Positions 1 to 9,425 are shown, counted from the stretch's first letter. The stretch: 64,000 nt of DNA from Legionella impletisoli (GCF_900639875.1 NZ_CAAAIA010000002.1:248001-312000), one strand, 5' to 3'. Notes: generated by a model from the letters alone, not told the origin. A program made the numbers and translations.

Positions 1-41
1 AATTAGCTTTCTTAAATTAACAAATACTTTGGGTTATCAAA

Positions 42-551
42 ATGCATGGGAAATCAATTAGTCTTCGCCCTATTATTTCGGAAGACTCTGACCAATACTT
101 TAAATGGATCAATAACGAAGAATTAGTTTCTTATAATGCTAACTATAAATCTGTTTCAAGAGCAGAGCACCAAACATGGTTTGATAATATTCAAAATAAA
201 AAAGATTTAGTTATTTTCTCAATTATTTTCAATGAAAATGGCCAACTAATTGGTAGCTGCTCGTTAAGAAATATTAACAGACAACATAAAAATGCCGAAT
301 TGCAAATTAGAATTGGTGAAATGAATTACCAAAACCGCGGATTGGGAAGTGAGGCTGTTCGTTTACTAGTTGATTATGGATTTATTGAGATGCAGTTAAA
401 GCGAATTTATCTATATGTTTTTTCTGAAAATATTCGCGCGATTAAAGCCTATGAAAAATGCGCTTTTATAACAGAAGGAACATTAAGAAAAGCGGCTTAT
501 ATTAAAGAAAAATTTGTTGATTTAAAAATTATGGCTATTATTAATGAGTAG
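42..551 (+). CDS. GNAT-family N-acetyltransferase (RimJ/RimL or PseH-like)
   Basis: This 169-residue protein has the layout of a single-domain GNAT acetyltransferase. The acetyl-CoA pyrophosphate-binding segment is around residues 92-112 (RIGEMNYQNRGLGSEAVRLL, with the Q/R-x-x-G-x-G/A core), followed by the typical C-terminal 'SENIRAIKAYEKCAF' stretch. The N-terminus (SLRPIISEDSDQYFKW) matches the RimJ/RimL-type subfamily, which also contains PseH-like sugar N-acetyltransferases. It stands next to polysaccharide genes, so acetylation of an amino sugar is plausible, but a protein or small-molecule substrate is equally possible from sequence. The Shine-Dalgarno before the ATG is weak. It converges with the glycosyltransferase gene that follows. 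The family call is firm and the substrate is inference. Confidence 0.8.
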   Translation: MHGKSISLRPIISEDSDQYFKWINNEELVSYNANYKSVSRAEHQTWFDNIQNKKDLVIFSIIFNENGQLIGSCSLRNINRQHKNAELQIRIGEMNYQNRGLGSEAVRLLVDYGFIEMQLKRIYLYVFSENIRAIKAYEKCAFITEGTLRKAAYIKEKFVDLKIMAIINE

Positions 552-573
552 GGAATATCTCTAAGGTTAGTAA

Positions 574-1764
574 CTAATCAAACAATTTGTCATAAATTTT
601 TTCATATCGCTCCGCGCAAGCTGTAGCAGAGTGCCATTTTAATGCGTATTCTCTGCTTTTGTTACCAACTACTTTTCTTAAAGTAGGGTCAAGAATAAGT
701 TTTTTTAAAGCCTCATAAACCGTATGCTCTGTGGCTGAAATTAATGGGCATTCATCTAGACATGCCACTTTATCCTTTTCATTAAATTCGAATTTATTAA
801 GATAACAAATAACTGGCTTACCCAGCATCATTCCTTCACGAGCATTAGCACCATAACGGCCATAATTCAACTGATCAACGATAATATCAGCTTGGGCCTG
901 ATAGAAACGGACCTCTTTGTTAGGCTTATCCGTTATAAATATTAACTTAACGTTATAACCTTCTCTTTGAAGACGTTCCACAGCCTCGAATACAAAAGGA
1001 GTACCCTTAATATTTCTTGATTCAGAGGCACGAGAATTATAATTACCCATGGCATGATAGATTAAAACCTCATTTTCGCTGCGTGAAATCCGATGCTCTT
1101 TGGGAATAACTAGTTCAGGCGACCAATAGGATGAATCTAAACACATCGTTAAAGGCTCTCGAATAACATTTGGCTGTGCTGCTATATAATCTAAACCAGG
1201 GCCAGCTTCTGAAAAAATGAGATCGCAATATTGGTGAATTTTTTCGCCCCACGCTAGATTTTTTTTATCATTACAAACGTTTTCATTTAATTGCCAAATG
1301 CACCGGTCACAAACACTCAGTCCACTATCTGCAATAGACCACTTACTGATTGATGTTTGGGATCTTCCACTATTACAGCCACTTACTGTATAGGCAATCT
1401 TATTGTTTTTACTTTTCCATTTGATAATATCCGGAGGAGTGTCATGCGTTGCGAATTCAGGAAAAAAAGATAAATAACCATCACCTGCAAAATGCATTAA
1501 TTGGAAACGATGCTTTGCGTCATTAAAAAAATTTTTTATATTTTTCCGAAATATTTTGGGATCTTCATTATATAAATTTAAATCTTCCCCATGATAAAAA
1601 TTAGCATTAACTCCAGTGGGTGGTTCTAAATTAACAACAATGGCATCCCATCCCCTTTTTCTTAGTGCTTGGGCCAAATAATAAAAATGGTAATAACTCT
1701 GGCGATAAAACACAACGCTTCTTTTTTTTCTATTTAGGTTAAATAAATTTTTTATAAAATTCAT
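574..1764 (-). CDS. Glycosyltransferase, GT-B (group 1-like)
   Basis: This 396-residue protein is probably a cytoplasmic glycosyltransferase of the GT-B fold. The C-terminal half resembles the nucleotide-sugar-binding domain of group 1 transferases: a segment with a conserved GNYNSR-type strand start, a central QADIIVDQLNYGRYG, then ANAREGMMLGKPVICY, where the E-G-M/x-G-K-P motif binds the donor. It ends in the usual SREYALKWHSATACAERYEKIY helix. Two Cys pairs near residues 130-165 (including CDRC) could be a small metal-binding insert. It is the last gene of the minus-strand polysaccharide locus, about 150 bp downstream of the deacetylase-like gene. Donor and acceptor are not predictable. 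Confidence 0.75.
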   Translation of the reverse strand: MNFIKNLFNLNRKKRSVVFYRQSYYHFYYLAQALRKRGWDAIVVNLEPPTGVNANFYHGEDLNLYNEDPKIFRKNIKNFFNDAKHRFQLMHFAGDGYLSFFPEFATHDTPPDIIKWKSKNNKIAYTVSGCNSGRSQTSISKWSIADSGLSVCDRCIWQLNENVCNDKKNLAWGEKIHQYCDLIFSEAGPGLDYIAAQPNVIREPLTMCLDSSYWSPELVIPKEHRISRSENEVLIYHAMGNYNSRASESRNIKGTPFVFEAVERLQREGYNVKLIFITDKPNKEVRFYQAQADIIVDQLNYGRYGANAREGMMLGKPVICYLNKFEFNEKDKVACLDECPLISATEHTVYEALKKLILDPTLRKVVGNKSREYALKWHSATACAERYEKIYDKLFD

Positions 1765-1917
1765 ATTTTATACCTGCAAACTTTACAATTCAAAGAGATA
1801 TAGAAGCATGGTTTAGGAGTTTTCTCCATTGATCTTCACAAATATTTCTTAGTGTTTTTACATACAAATATCTTTTATGATGGGACATTAAGATAACCTA
1901 GGTTATATATGGCTACC

Positions 1918-2661
1918 TCAAGATATATTTTGCCGATTAGTGGTTAGTAAAGCGTGATCATATTGAGCTATGGCATTTTTTTTGCTCATTTCAATCAAGT
2001 TTATAATTTTTTCGCGAGGCATATACAATTCAGTAGTCCACCACACAGGATGTGTTAAAACCTGCAATTGATTAATGCTATCATCATTTAATACATCATC
2101 TAAGGAACGAAAACGCCAAAACCCGTTTGAGTCCGAGCAATAATTTACTTTCGTTTTAAAATGTTTAGAATAAGTATTAATCATTCCAGCATAAGTGTTT
2201 TCACTAAATGCCATGGTCAAAGAGCTTGGATTGTGGAAAGAAAAAACTTCAATCGAATAATTAAATAATTTCTGCAAAATATTTTTCTCGAAGGTTAGCC
2301 AATCTATTAGTTCTAAAATAGATTGAATTTTGTAATAATTACAATCGAAATGTAATCCAATTGAATGGCCATAAGACAAAATTTCCCTGACAAGACCCAA
2401 TGAGTTTCTATCGAATAAATTGTAATAATTACTGTGTAATAGCAAGAAATAAGTTGCTTTAATACAATTTTCATGTTCAATTTTCGCCATTTCAACCGCT
2501 TTTTCTAACGAAAAATCAATATCGTGACGCCAAAAAACAACATTTTCGTTATTACACTTATCCCATTCAGAATATTCAAGAAAACGAAATTTGTTAACCG
2601 CTCGTTTTAATAGCTCAATATAGCATTCTATTGTAAATTCTTTAGGATCGTAGTTAACCAT
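1918..2661 (-). CDS. Polysaccharide deacetylase-like (NodB-type) protein
   Basis: The 247-residue protein carries hallmark motifs of carbohydrate esterase family 4/NodB-like deacetylases: RHDID around residues 45-49 (the metal-binding His-Asp) and GHSIGLHFD around 98-106, which supplies the H-[ST]-x3-H metal ligands H99 and H104. No signal peptide is visible, so it probably acts in the cytoplasm on a nucleotide sugar or lipid-linked intermediate rather than on exported polymer. It lies 3 bp downstream of an acyl carrier protein and KAS III gene, so it may remove an acetyl group before a different acyl group is installed; that is inference. Catalytic activity is likely because the metal ligands are present. 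Confidence 0.72.
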   Translation of the reverse strand: MVNYDPKEFTIECYIELLKRAVNKFRFLEYSEWDKCNNENVVFWRHDIDFSLEKAVEMAKIEHENCIKATYFLLLHSNYYNLFDRNSLGLVREILSYGHSIGLHFDCNYYKIQSILELIDWLTFEKNILQKLFNYSIEVFSFHNPSSLTMAFSENTYAGMINTYSKHFKTKVNYCSDSNGFWRFRSLDDVLNDDSINQLQVLTHPVWWTTELYMPREKIINLIEMSKKNAIAQYDHALLTTNRQNIS

Positions 2662-2664
2662 ATT

Positions 2665-2904
2665 TCAGAGAGCCACTTCTTTATTTCTGCAATAATCAAC
2701 AATACCTTGAATCGAAGAGCATTGGTCTACATCTTTATCCGGTATGTTAACTCCTAAGCGTTCGTCAATTGCCATTAAAATGCTAGCTAAATCTAATGAA
2801 TCTAAACCAAATTCAACAAAATTGTCTTCAATACCTAACCTAGATATATCAATTCCTTTAATCGTTTCTGTAATTAATTTTTTTATGACTTGTTCTGTTA
2901 TCAT
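2665..2904 (-). CDS. Acyl carrier protein
   Basis: This 79-residue acidic helical protein has the acyl-carrier signature G-L-D-S-L-D, with S36 the expected 4'-phosphopantetheine attachment site. Length and charge fit stand-alone ACPs. It is clearly not the housekeeping AcpP, since it lies inside a polysaccharide locus and overlaps the 3' end of a KAS III-like gene by 47 nt, a strong sign of translational coupling and shared function. It probably carries a short or hydroxylated acyl chain made or transferred by the neighbouring enzymes. The nature of the acyl group is unknown. Confidence 0.88.
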   Translation of the reverse strand: MITEQVIKKLITETIKGIDISRLGIEDNFVEFGLDSLDLASILMAIDERLGVNIPDKDVDQCSSIQGIVDYCRNKEVAL

Positions 2905-3844
2905 GATAAACCTTCTTTGAATTAGTTAGTACTGTTGTTGCCCATGATAATCCAACACCAAACCCGGAAATTATAACACGCTTACTCTTTTTTAAAACTT
3001 GCTCTCTGGCTAAAGACATTGGAATGGAGGATGAGATGGTATTTCCATAATTTCCTGCAACAAAGGGAGTTTTTTCTTGTGCCTCAATTCGTTCTGCTAT
3101 GGTTTCAACAATATAGCGACTGCCTTGATGCAAAATAATTTGATCAATATCCGATAACGATAGATGATTTTTTTCTAATGCTGATGCAATGCTTACAGGG
3201 ACTTTTTTTGCAGAAAAATTAAAAACATTTCGTCCGTTCATTTGTAATTTATGGCTCTCATCAACATAGAGCGACATACTTTCTGCACCATCAGTCCCAA
3301 AATCAAATGAACCAATTTGCCATGGGGCATCAGATTCCAATAACGTTGCTGTAGAAGCATCACCAAAAAGCAAGCTTGTATTTCTATCATTCATATCAAC
3401 AATCTTAGAATAAGGATCTGCTGTGATTAGAACTCCTTTTTTTAAATGATTGCTTTCCATAAAAGACTTAATTATTGACAACCCATATACATAACCAGAG
3501 CAACCAAGCGATACATCAAATGCAGCACAATGAGCTGATAAGTTTAATTGAGAATGCACTAAAGCAGAATTGTGAGGAAGACCAAAACCATCTGGGTTCT
3601 GAGTCACCAAAATCAAGCAATCAATTTCTAAGTGGTTGAGATTATTTTTGAAACATAACTGCTCCACTGCTTTTACTGCTAAAGAAGTCGTTGTTTCATC
3701 ATCAGATTTTCGAGCAAGTTGCAACATCCCGATTTTATCGCGGATTAGTTGCTCAGAAGCACTGAGGACTTCCGCTCGTTTTAGATTATCAAGTTGTGCG
3801 ATAGGTAGATAATATGAAATATCGGAAATACCAACTTCAATCAT
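2858..3844 (-). CDS. 3-oxoacyl-ACP synthase III-like (KAS III/FabH family)
   Basis: A 328-residue thiolase-fold enzyme. The catalytic triad of the family can be read: Cys115 in VSLGCSGY, His239 in ILHQGS and Asn268 in GNYGNTIS. The C-terminal GFGVGLSW is the usual last strand; about 20 extra residues follow and overlap the ACP start. The family condenses an acyl-CoA with malonyl-ACP, but relatives in polysaccharide and natural-product clusters also act as acyl transferases. The start codon overlaps the stop of the upstream gene (ATGA). Grouping with its own ACP and a deacetylase suggests it supplies an acyl group for sugar decoration rather than membrane lipid; that role is inferred. Confidence 0.85.
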   Translation of the reverse strand: MIEVGISDISYYLPIAQLDNLKRAEVLSASEQLIRDKIGMLQLARKSDDETTTSLAVKAVEQLCFKNNLNHLEIDCLILVTQNPDGFGLPHNSALVHSQLNLSAHCAAFDVSLGCSGYVYGLSIIKSFMESNHLKKGVLITADPYSKIVDMNDRNTSLLFGDASTATLLESDAPWQIGSFDFGTDGAESMSLYVDESHKLQMNGRNVFNFSAKKVPVSIASALEKNHLSLSDIDQIILHQGSRYIVETIAERIEAQEKTPFVAGNYGNTISSSIPMSLAREQVLKKSKRVIISGFGVGLSWATTVLTNSKKVYHDNRTSHKKINYRND

Positions 3845-4434
3845 TGAGAAGCCTTAGAAAAATCGGAAAAATAGATATAACCATAGAAAACATCATCAAC
3901 ATAGATAGCAGACTTCGTAAGTTTTACACCTAGGTTATTTATTAAACGTAATTCAAAATTTCCAATTATTGGCGGCTTATATAATTCGAGTTTGGTAAAT
4001 GCCCATTTCACTGAATTAGATATGGTATGTTCAAGAAGCTTTTTGTTTAAAGCTACAACATATTCACTAAAGCTATAAGCTGATGGGCATGAAGTTAAAT
4101 TAATCGACTTATTACCCATAAAAAAACCTTTTGTTACATGCGATTCATCATAGGAATAACGTTTAATAATAGCTTGCGAAGGATGCTCCAGAATTCCCCA
4201 GCAATCAGTTTTAGTTTGCTTTGAAACAAAAATATTTCCTGCAAAGGCACTTTTAGAAAAAGAATCTTCTAGAGGAACTATCGATAAAGCACGGGTCATT
4301 TTACGATGCAGAATCATAGTTAGCTCTTCAAAATGAGCTAAGTTTGCAATCACGGCGTTAAAAATATCAGTACTGTGAATATAATCTCTTTCACCCTTGA
4401 ATGAGAGATCTAAGTCGATTTTCTTGGGAGTCAC
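3841..4434 (-). CDS. Protein of unknown function, first gene of the acyl module
   Basis: I do not recognise this 197-residue protein. It has no signal peptide, no membrane segment and no obvious nucleotide-binding motif. A His-containing segment near the N-terminus (RDYIHSTDIFNAVIANL) followed by alternating strand-like stretches could fit a hotdog-type fold, which would suit a partner of ACP and KAS III, but this is speculation. The start is a GTG with no clear Shine-Dalgarno, and no ATG is available before the conserved-looking region. The stop overlaps the KAS III start by ATGA, so the two are translationally coupled. A divergent gene begins 66 bp away, so the promoter of the acyl module must lie in that short gap. 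Confidence 0.7.
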   Translation of the reverse strand: MTPKKIDLDLSFKGERDYIHSTDIFNAVIANLAHFEELTMILHRKMTRALSIVPLEDSFSKSAFAGNIFVSKQTKTDCWGILEHPSQAIIKRYSYDESHVTKGFFMGNKSINLTSCPSAYSFSEYVVALNKKLLEHTISNSVKWAFTKLELYKPPIIGNFELRLINNLGVKLTKSAIYVDDVFYGYIYFSDFSKASQ

Positions 4435-4500
4435 AAATGATTTTTATTTATTTTAAAAAGAAGCTAGAATCTAGCATTTCTTCCAACAAACATCAATAAA

Positions 4501-5160
4501 ATGAAAAAAATCGTGATTTTAGGAGGCCATGGAGATGGCTTAGTCGCAGCACAAGTGATCAAAGATATGAGTTTGGCTGGTAATCCGATTATGCTTGCAG
4601 GCTTTCTGAATGATCACTGCGTTCCTGGCACACTAATACATAACATTCCTGTATTAGGTCGTATTCAGGATTGGAAAACTCTTAATGATGAGTATTTCTT
4701 TCATCCTGCCTTACACAAAGTAAAACAGATGATTGAACGCAAAAAACTTCTGTTGCAACTAGAAATACCCAATCAAAGAATAGCTTCGCTTATTCACCCA
4801 ACAGCTGTTATTGCAGATAATACTAAAATCCAGCATGGAACGCTTATTTGTTCTTATGTAACCATCCAACCGGGAGCGAACATTGGAGCATTTAATTCAA
4901 TCCGTGCAGGTGCAAACATTGGTCATGAGGCAGTAACAGAAGATTTTTGCTATATAGGCCCTAACGCAACCATGACAGGTAAGTCAAGGTTAAAGGAAGG
5001 AGCACATCTTGGTCCAAATGCTGTTATCACAGATGGGATTACTTTGCAAAATTTCTGCATCGCCGGCGCAGGCTCCGCTATTATGCAAGAAACCACCCCT
5101 TTTTCTATATATATAGGCAATCCAGCTCGAAAAGTATTAACAAGTTCTCAAGAAGCATAA
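4501..5160 (+). CDS. PglD/NeuD-like sugar O- or N-acyltransferase
   Basis: This 219-residue protein has the two-domain architecture of the PglD/NeuD family. A Rossmann-like nucleotide-sugar-binding N-terminus opens with KIVILGGHGDGLVAA, and a left-handed beta-helix of hexapeptide repeats covers roughly residues 95-205 (for example HPTAVIADNTKIQHG). It ends with IYIGNPARKVL, the standard cap of these acetyltransferases. The family N-acetylates UDP-4-amino sugars or O-acetylates sialic-acid-type sugars. It is one of the few plus-strand genes in the locus, divergent from the acyl module and convergent with the asparagine-synthase-like gene. With the DegT aminotransferase at 7.2-8.4 kb it could complete an amino-sugar acylation step; the substrate is inferred. 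Confidence 0.82.
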   Translation: MKKIVILGGHGDGLVAAQVIKDMSLAGNPIMLAGFLNDHCVPGTLIHNIPVLGRIQDWKTLNDEYFFHPALHKVKQMIERKKLLLQLEIPNQRIASLIHPTAVIADNTKIQHGTLICSYVTIQPGANIGAFNSIRAGANIGHEAVTEDFCYIGPNATMTGKSRLKEGAHLGPNAVITDGITLQNFCIAGAGSAIMQETTPFSIYIGNPARKVLTSSQEA

Positions 5161-5204
5161 AATATCACAACCATGTTACAAAAATCATAGATAGTATAAA
5201 TCTA

Positions 5205-7214
5205 TTACAAGAAGTGAGCACACCAGTTTTCTAGGTTCAATAACGACCAGATAAATAATCGTCTATTTTTTGCACCGGATAAGTGTTCGTTTAACATAAA
5301 TTGAACTGTCCCTGAATCAAAAAATTCATAGATTCGAGCTTCCTTGTTCAAAATTAACGATCGAATAAATTCAATGCTATCCCCTTTAAACCAACTATTA
5401 TCTGGTGAAGAAAACCCTTGCTTTGGAGCATTAATATGCGATTCAGGAATATATTTTTGCAGAGCTTTACGCAAAATTAACTTACCATCATTATTTTTGG
5501 TATAGCTGTTATGCGTTTTCTTTCCTATTATATTTTCATCAATCCGCAGCATTTCTTGCAAGCGGTTAAGTTTTAAGTTAACGGGAATTTTTTGGGCGAA
5601 TTCAACTAGATCATTATCCAAAAATGGCACTCTGACCTCTAAGGAGTGGGCCATGGACAACTTATCCTCGACAACAAGCAAGCCATGTAAAAATGTTTTT
5701 GTCTCAAAATATAAGGAATGGTTTATATAATCCTCGGGCCTATATAAACTATCTGAGTACTGCTTAAAAACTGATTTAAAAATATCTTTCGTCCAAACAT
5801 GGGAAACCTTTGCCCTTATAGGAGCAAATAACTCTTTGATAAGACTATTAGGTACTAACCGCTGCCAAAATTGATAATATTTATCAATATAATCATCAAA
5901 GCTATCATTATTGATCGCACGATAGTACCGCCAAGGGTAACCACCAAATAACTCATCACCACCAGCACCGGATAAAACCACCTTTACAAATTTACCCGCG
6001 AGCTTTGCAGCATAATAATTTGGATAACTTTGGCCGACACGCGGTTCTTCAAGGTGCCAAGCGAAACTGGGCAAACATCGCTCCATATCCCCAGATTTTA
6101 AAACCATTTCATAATGTTCAGTTTTGCAAAGATAAGAAAGAAACTCAGATTTTGCACGTTCATCATAGCCAAGCTCTAAACCAGAGGCATTATTTAAATC
6201 AAACCCAATAGTAAACGTTTTAATATATGGTAAATTTTTAGCTGCCACCGCTGTAATCGATCCACTGTCTATCCCGCCACTAAGAAAAGAACCAATTTCT
6301 ACATCACTAATCAATTGACGATTGACCGCCTGCTCGAATAAAAAAGTTAACTCTTCAACATACTCTTCTTCACATTTTATGGCTGTTGTCTCGCTGAAAT
6401 CAAAATCCCAATATTGTTTTTGGATAACTTGGGTATCACCTTTTAAATTAATTTCAAGATAGTTTCCTGGAGGCAATAAATATACGTTGCCAAATAAGGT
6501 TTTATCAGTAAAAAAATTCTGAAAAGTAAAATATTCTAACAAACCCTCATAATCAAGCGGAGGCTTCTCATCCAAATAGGCTAAAATAGCTTTAACTTCG
6601 CTACCAAAAATAATTTGATTAGACCGCGTTCTAGTATAGTATAAGGGCTTAATTCCATAGCGATCCCGCACCAAAAATGCTTTATTTAAATTTCTGTCCC
6701 ATAGAGCAAACGCAAACATCCCATTAAATTTAAATATGGCCTCAATGCCCCATTCAATATAGGCATTCACTAAAACTTCTGAATCTGTCTCAGAATAAAA
6801 CTCATAGCCTAATGAAAGCAATTCATTCTTGATTTCTTTGAAATTATAAATTTCACCGTTATAAGTTACCCAGACGCTTTTGGAAATATCTGAAATAGGC
6901 TGAAATCCGGAAGAAGATAAATCAAGTATTGCAAGCCTTCGATGACCAAAAAATAGATCCCATCGATGCTGATAAAGATAATTTTTAGATTGGGGATCAT
7001 CAATACAAGGAATCAACCCTATCTCATGAGCAAATTTCTTTTCCGTAAAAGCTTGATAATACTGTTGTGAGCGTGGGTGATTATTTCCTGTCTGTGCAAT
7101 GAGGTAACCCGCACCATTTGGACCGCGATGTTGAATAGCATCACACATTAATTTTAATCTTTCAGGATGAATACTTTCTCCTGAGAGTGAAATAATCCCA
7201 GCTATACCACACAC
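5205..7214 (-). CDS. Asparagine synthase-like glutamine amidotransferase
   Basis: A 669-residue enzyme with an N-terminal class II glutaminase domain, whose nucleophile is Cys2 (start M-C-G-I-A-G), and a C-terminal ATP-pyrophosphatase domain with the PP-loop SGGIDSGS. The initiator is GTG; it is certain because the catalytic Cys must follow it, and a GGGG sequence lies about 8 nt upstream. It overlaps the upstream DegT gene by 13 nt. In O-antigen loci enzymes of this family (WbpS type) convert sugar uronic acids to uronamides, which fits the uronic-acid pathway encoded here better than free asparagine synthesis. A second member lies at 18.8-20.8 kb. Confidence 0.85.
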   Translation of the reverse strand: MCGIAGIISLSGESIHPERLKLMCDAIQHRGPNGAGYLIAQTGNNHPRSQQYYQAFTEKKFAHEIGLIPCIDDPQSKNYLYQHRWDLFFGHRRLAILDLSSSGFQPISDISKSVWVTYNGEIYNFKEIKNELLSLGYEFYSETDSEVLVNAYIEWGIEAIFKFNGMFAFALWDRNLNKAFLVRDRYGIKPLYYTRTRSNQIIFGSEVKAILAYLDEKPPLDYEGLLEYFTFQNFFTDKTLFGNVYLLPPGNYLEINLKGDTQVIQKQYWDFDFSETTAIKCEEEYVEELTFLFEQAVNRQLISDVEIGSFLSGGIDSGSITAVAAKNLPYIKTFTIGFDLNNASGLELGYDERAKSEFLSYLCKTEHYEMVLKSGDMERCLPSFAWHLEEPRVGQSYPNYYAAKLAGKFVKVVLSGAGGDELFGGYPWRYYRAINNDSFDDYIDKYYQFWQRLVPNSLIKELFAPIRAKVSHVWTKDIFKSVFKQYSDSLYRPEDYINHSLYFETKTFLHGLLVVEDKLSMAHSLEVRVPFLDNDLVEFAQKIPVNLKLNRLQEMLRIDENIIGKKTHNSYTKNNDGKLILRKALQKYIPESHINAPKQGFSSPDNSWFKGDSIEFIRSLILNKEARIYEFFDSGTVQFMLNEHLSGAKNRRLFIWSLLNLENWCAHFL

Positions 7215-8398
7215 TTTAATGCCCCATGAATATGTTCAATTACGTATTCAAATTCTTCTTTAGTCATTTGAGCATACAATGGTAATGCGATACTTAACCT
7301 ATCAGCAGCATAGGATTTAAGATAATCGCCGTGTTGTAGATGATAACGTCCAGCATAATAACCTAAGGTATGAACAGCATGTGTTCCTTGACGTGTTGCA
7401 ATCCCTTTCTCTTCGAGCATTCTCATGAGTTCATTACGTTTTACATTCAGGGAATCGATTGCTTCGAGAGTTAAACTATCAAGATCTGCTCCTAGAGTAA
7501 AAAGAGTCACATAAGATTGATAGCCATGAGTATAGCCATCAGCTTCAGAAGGTAATTTAAATGCAGATAGTTGGCTCAAAGCTTCATCATACTGTTTTGC
7601 AATATTTCTTCGACCATTCATGATCATTTTAGATTTACGCATTTGGCAAACACCTAACGCACCTTGAAAATCCGTCATGCGATAATTGTAACCCCGAAGC
7701 GTAAAATCAGGCAGTAAAGACCCTCCTTTTTCTTTATGACGTTCTAGATCGGATTTAGAAGCACCATGGTCGCAAAGCTGTGAAACTATTTTATAAATAG
7801 CTTCATCTTGGGTCACTAACATCCCACCCTCACCCGTTGTAATCGATTTTCGCGGATGAAAAGAGAAGCAACCAATATGTCCTACGGTACCAGAATGCCT
7901 TTTTCCGATCCAGGCATCAAACCCACAGGCTGAGTCTTCTATTACGTACAAACCATATTGCTGTGCAAGTTTCATCACTGTATCTAAGTCTGCACATAAT
8001 CCAAAAAGATTAACTGGCATGATTGCTTTAATAGCTGGATCAGAATCAAGGATTTCAACTAGTTTTTTGGTATCAATATTAAAGGTATTCAAATCAATAT
8101 CACAAAAAACGACCTCAGCACCCGTATATTCCACCGCATTTGCAGACGCCACATAGGTAAACGAGGGAACGACAACTTTATCACCAGGTCCTATTCCTAA
8201 GGCCACTAAAGCAAGATGTAGTGCTGTTGTACAGTTGCTAACTGCTTTGGCATAAGACGATTGAATATATTCAGCAAACATTTGTTCAAATTGTTTTACA
8301 TAAGGTCCTTGAACTACCCAACCACTTTGCAATGGTTTTATTATCTCAGCCTGCTCTTCAGCATCAAACACGGCTTTTGTAATCGGAATATACTGCAT
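7202..8398 (-). CDS. DegT/DnrJ/EryC1/StrS sugar aminotransferase
   Basis: A 398-residue PLP-dependent sugar aminotransferase. The Schiff-base lysine is K184 in SFHPRKSITTGEGG, preceded by the PLP-phosphate-binding SNCTTALHLAL segment near residue 54. The sequence is closest in style to perosamine-synthetase-like C-4 aminotransferases, distinct from the WbpE-type copy at 15.3-16.4 kb. It overlaps the downstream amidotransferase by 13 nt and lies 16 nt after the epimerase gene, so the three form one transcription unit. It probably aminates a 4-keto nucleotide sugar, but regiochemistry cannot be settled from sequence alone. Confidence 0.85.
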   Translation of the reverse strand: MQYIPITKAVFDAEEQAEIIKPLQSGWVVQGPYVKQFEQMFAEYIQSSYAKAVSNCTTALHLALVALGIGPGDKVVVPSFTYVASANAVEYTGAEVVFCDIDLNTFNIDTKKLVEILDSDPAIKAIMPVNLFGLCADLDTVMKLAQQYGLYVIEDSACGFDAWIGKRHSGTVGHIGCFSFHPRKSITTGEGGMLVTQDEAIYKIVSQLCDHGASKSDLERHKEKGGSLLPDFTLRGYNYRMTDFQGALGVCQMRKSKMIMNGRRNIAKQYDEALSQLSAFKLPSEADGYTHGYQSYVTLFTLGADLDSLTLEAIDSLNVKRNELMRMLEEKGIATRQGTHAVHTLGYYAGRYHLQHGDYLKSYAADRLSIALPLYAQMTKEEFEYVIEHIHGALKCVV

Positions 8399-8414
8399 TT
8401 TAATTCCTTAATTG

Positions 8415-9425
8415 TTATACAAACTCACTGGACAAACAACAACTTGATTCAAATTCAAACTCACCAGTTTGTCGCCAGTGAATTAATTTTTTTAGCCCTT
8501 CTTTCAAAGAAATATGATATTGAAATCCAATTTGTTGTTGAGCCTGTTGAGTTGATCCTATTCTATTTTTAACCAATTGACGCGCATCATCAGCTCCATA
8601 AGGCTGGTAGTTCACTTCCAAATCCGACTGCTTTAAATCCAAAATAAGATCGCATAATTCTCTAATGGTTGTTTGTACTCCCGTGCCAACATTATAAAAT
8701 CCGTGTTTCACGGGAGAGGTCAGAGCATTCATATTGGCTTTAGCTACATCTTCTACATAAATAAAATCGTACGCCTGACTCCCATCACCATTTACCACAG
8801 GCGGTTCATGCTTATCAATTTTATTTAACATAATTGGAATAACGCCAGAATATACAGCATGTTGATCCTGACCTGGTCCATACACATTCATATATCGTAA
8901 GCCAATAACTTCTAAACCATAGCGATCATGGAATGCAGTACACATCGCTTCACCAGATATTTTTGTAGCGCCATAAAAGTTTTTATTATTAAACGGATGG
9001 GATTCACGCATGGGCACCTCTATCGCATCACCATAGACTGAGGCGCTAGATGAATATATCAATTTTTTTACTTTATGCTTAACGCAAGCCTCCAATACGT
9101 TAAAAGTTCCTGCTATATTGACGTCAAACGCTGTGCGAGGAAAATCTTTGCAATGAAGTAACCACATAGCAGCTAAATGAAATACATAATCCATTCCTTC
9201 TACAGCTTTATCCAAAACGTCCACTTCCCGAATATCACCACCAAAAGGAAATAAGTTACAGCGAGGATCGTTAAGACAGTCATCTATATTTGATAACTTT
9301 CCGCGAGCAAAATTATCAAAAATAAAAACTTTCTTGACATTTGTTTTTAATAATTGTCTTACAACAAAGCTACCAATAAACCCTGCACCGCCAATAACTA
9401 AAATCTTTTTACCTTCTAAATTCAC
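8415..9425 (-). CDS. NAD-dependent epimerase/dehydratase (extended SDR)
   Basis: A 336-residue extended short-chain dehydrogenase/reductase. It has the N-terminal GGAGFIGSFV NAD-binding motif, the YSSSASVYG strand, the catalytic YGATK (Y-x3-K), and the substrate-domain LRYMNVYGPGQ. The family includes UDP-glucose 4-epimerases and 4,6-dehydratases. The start is a GTG that overlaps the stop of the upstream oxidoreductase (GTGA) with a strong AAGGAG six nucleotides before it. It is probably an epimerase of the nucleotide sugar used by the adjacent aminotransferase; the exact sugar is unknown. Confidence 0.82.
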   Translation of the reverse strand: MNLEGKKILVIGGAGFIGSFVVRQLLKTNVKKVFIFDNFARGKLSNIDDCLNDPRCNLFPFGGDIREVDVLDKAVEGMDYVFHLAAMWLLHCKDFPRTAFDVNIAGTFNVLEACVKHKVKKLIYSSSASVYGDAIEVPMRESHPFNNKNFYGATKISGEAMCTAFHDRYGLEVIGLRYMNVYGPGQDQHAVYSGVIPIMLNKIDKHEPPVVNGDGSQAYDFIYVEDVAKANMNALTSPVKHGFYNVGTGVQTTIRELCDLILDLKQSDLEVNYQPYGADDARQLVKNRIGSTQQAQQQIGFQYHISLKEGLKKLIHWRQTGEFEFESSCCLSSEFV

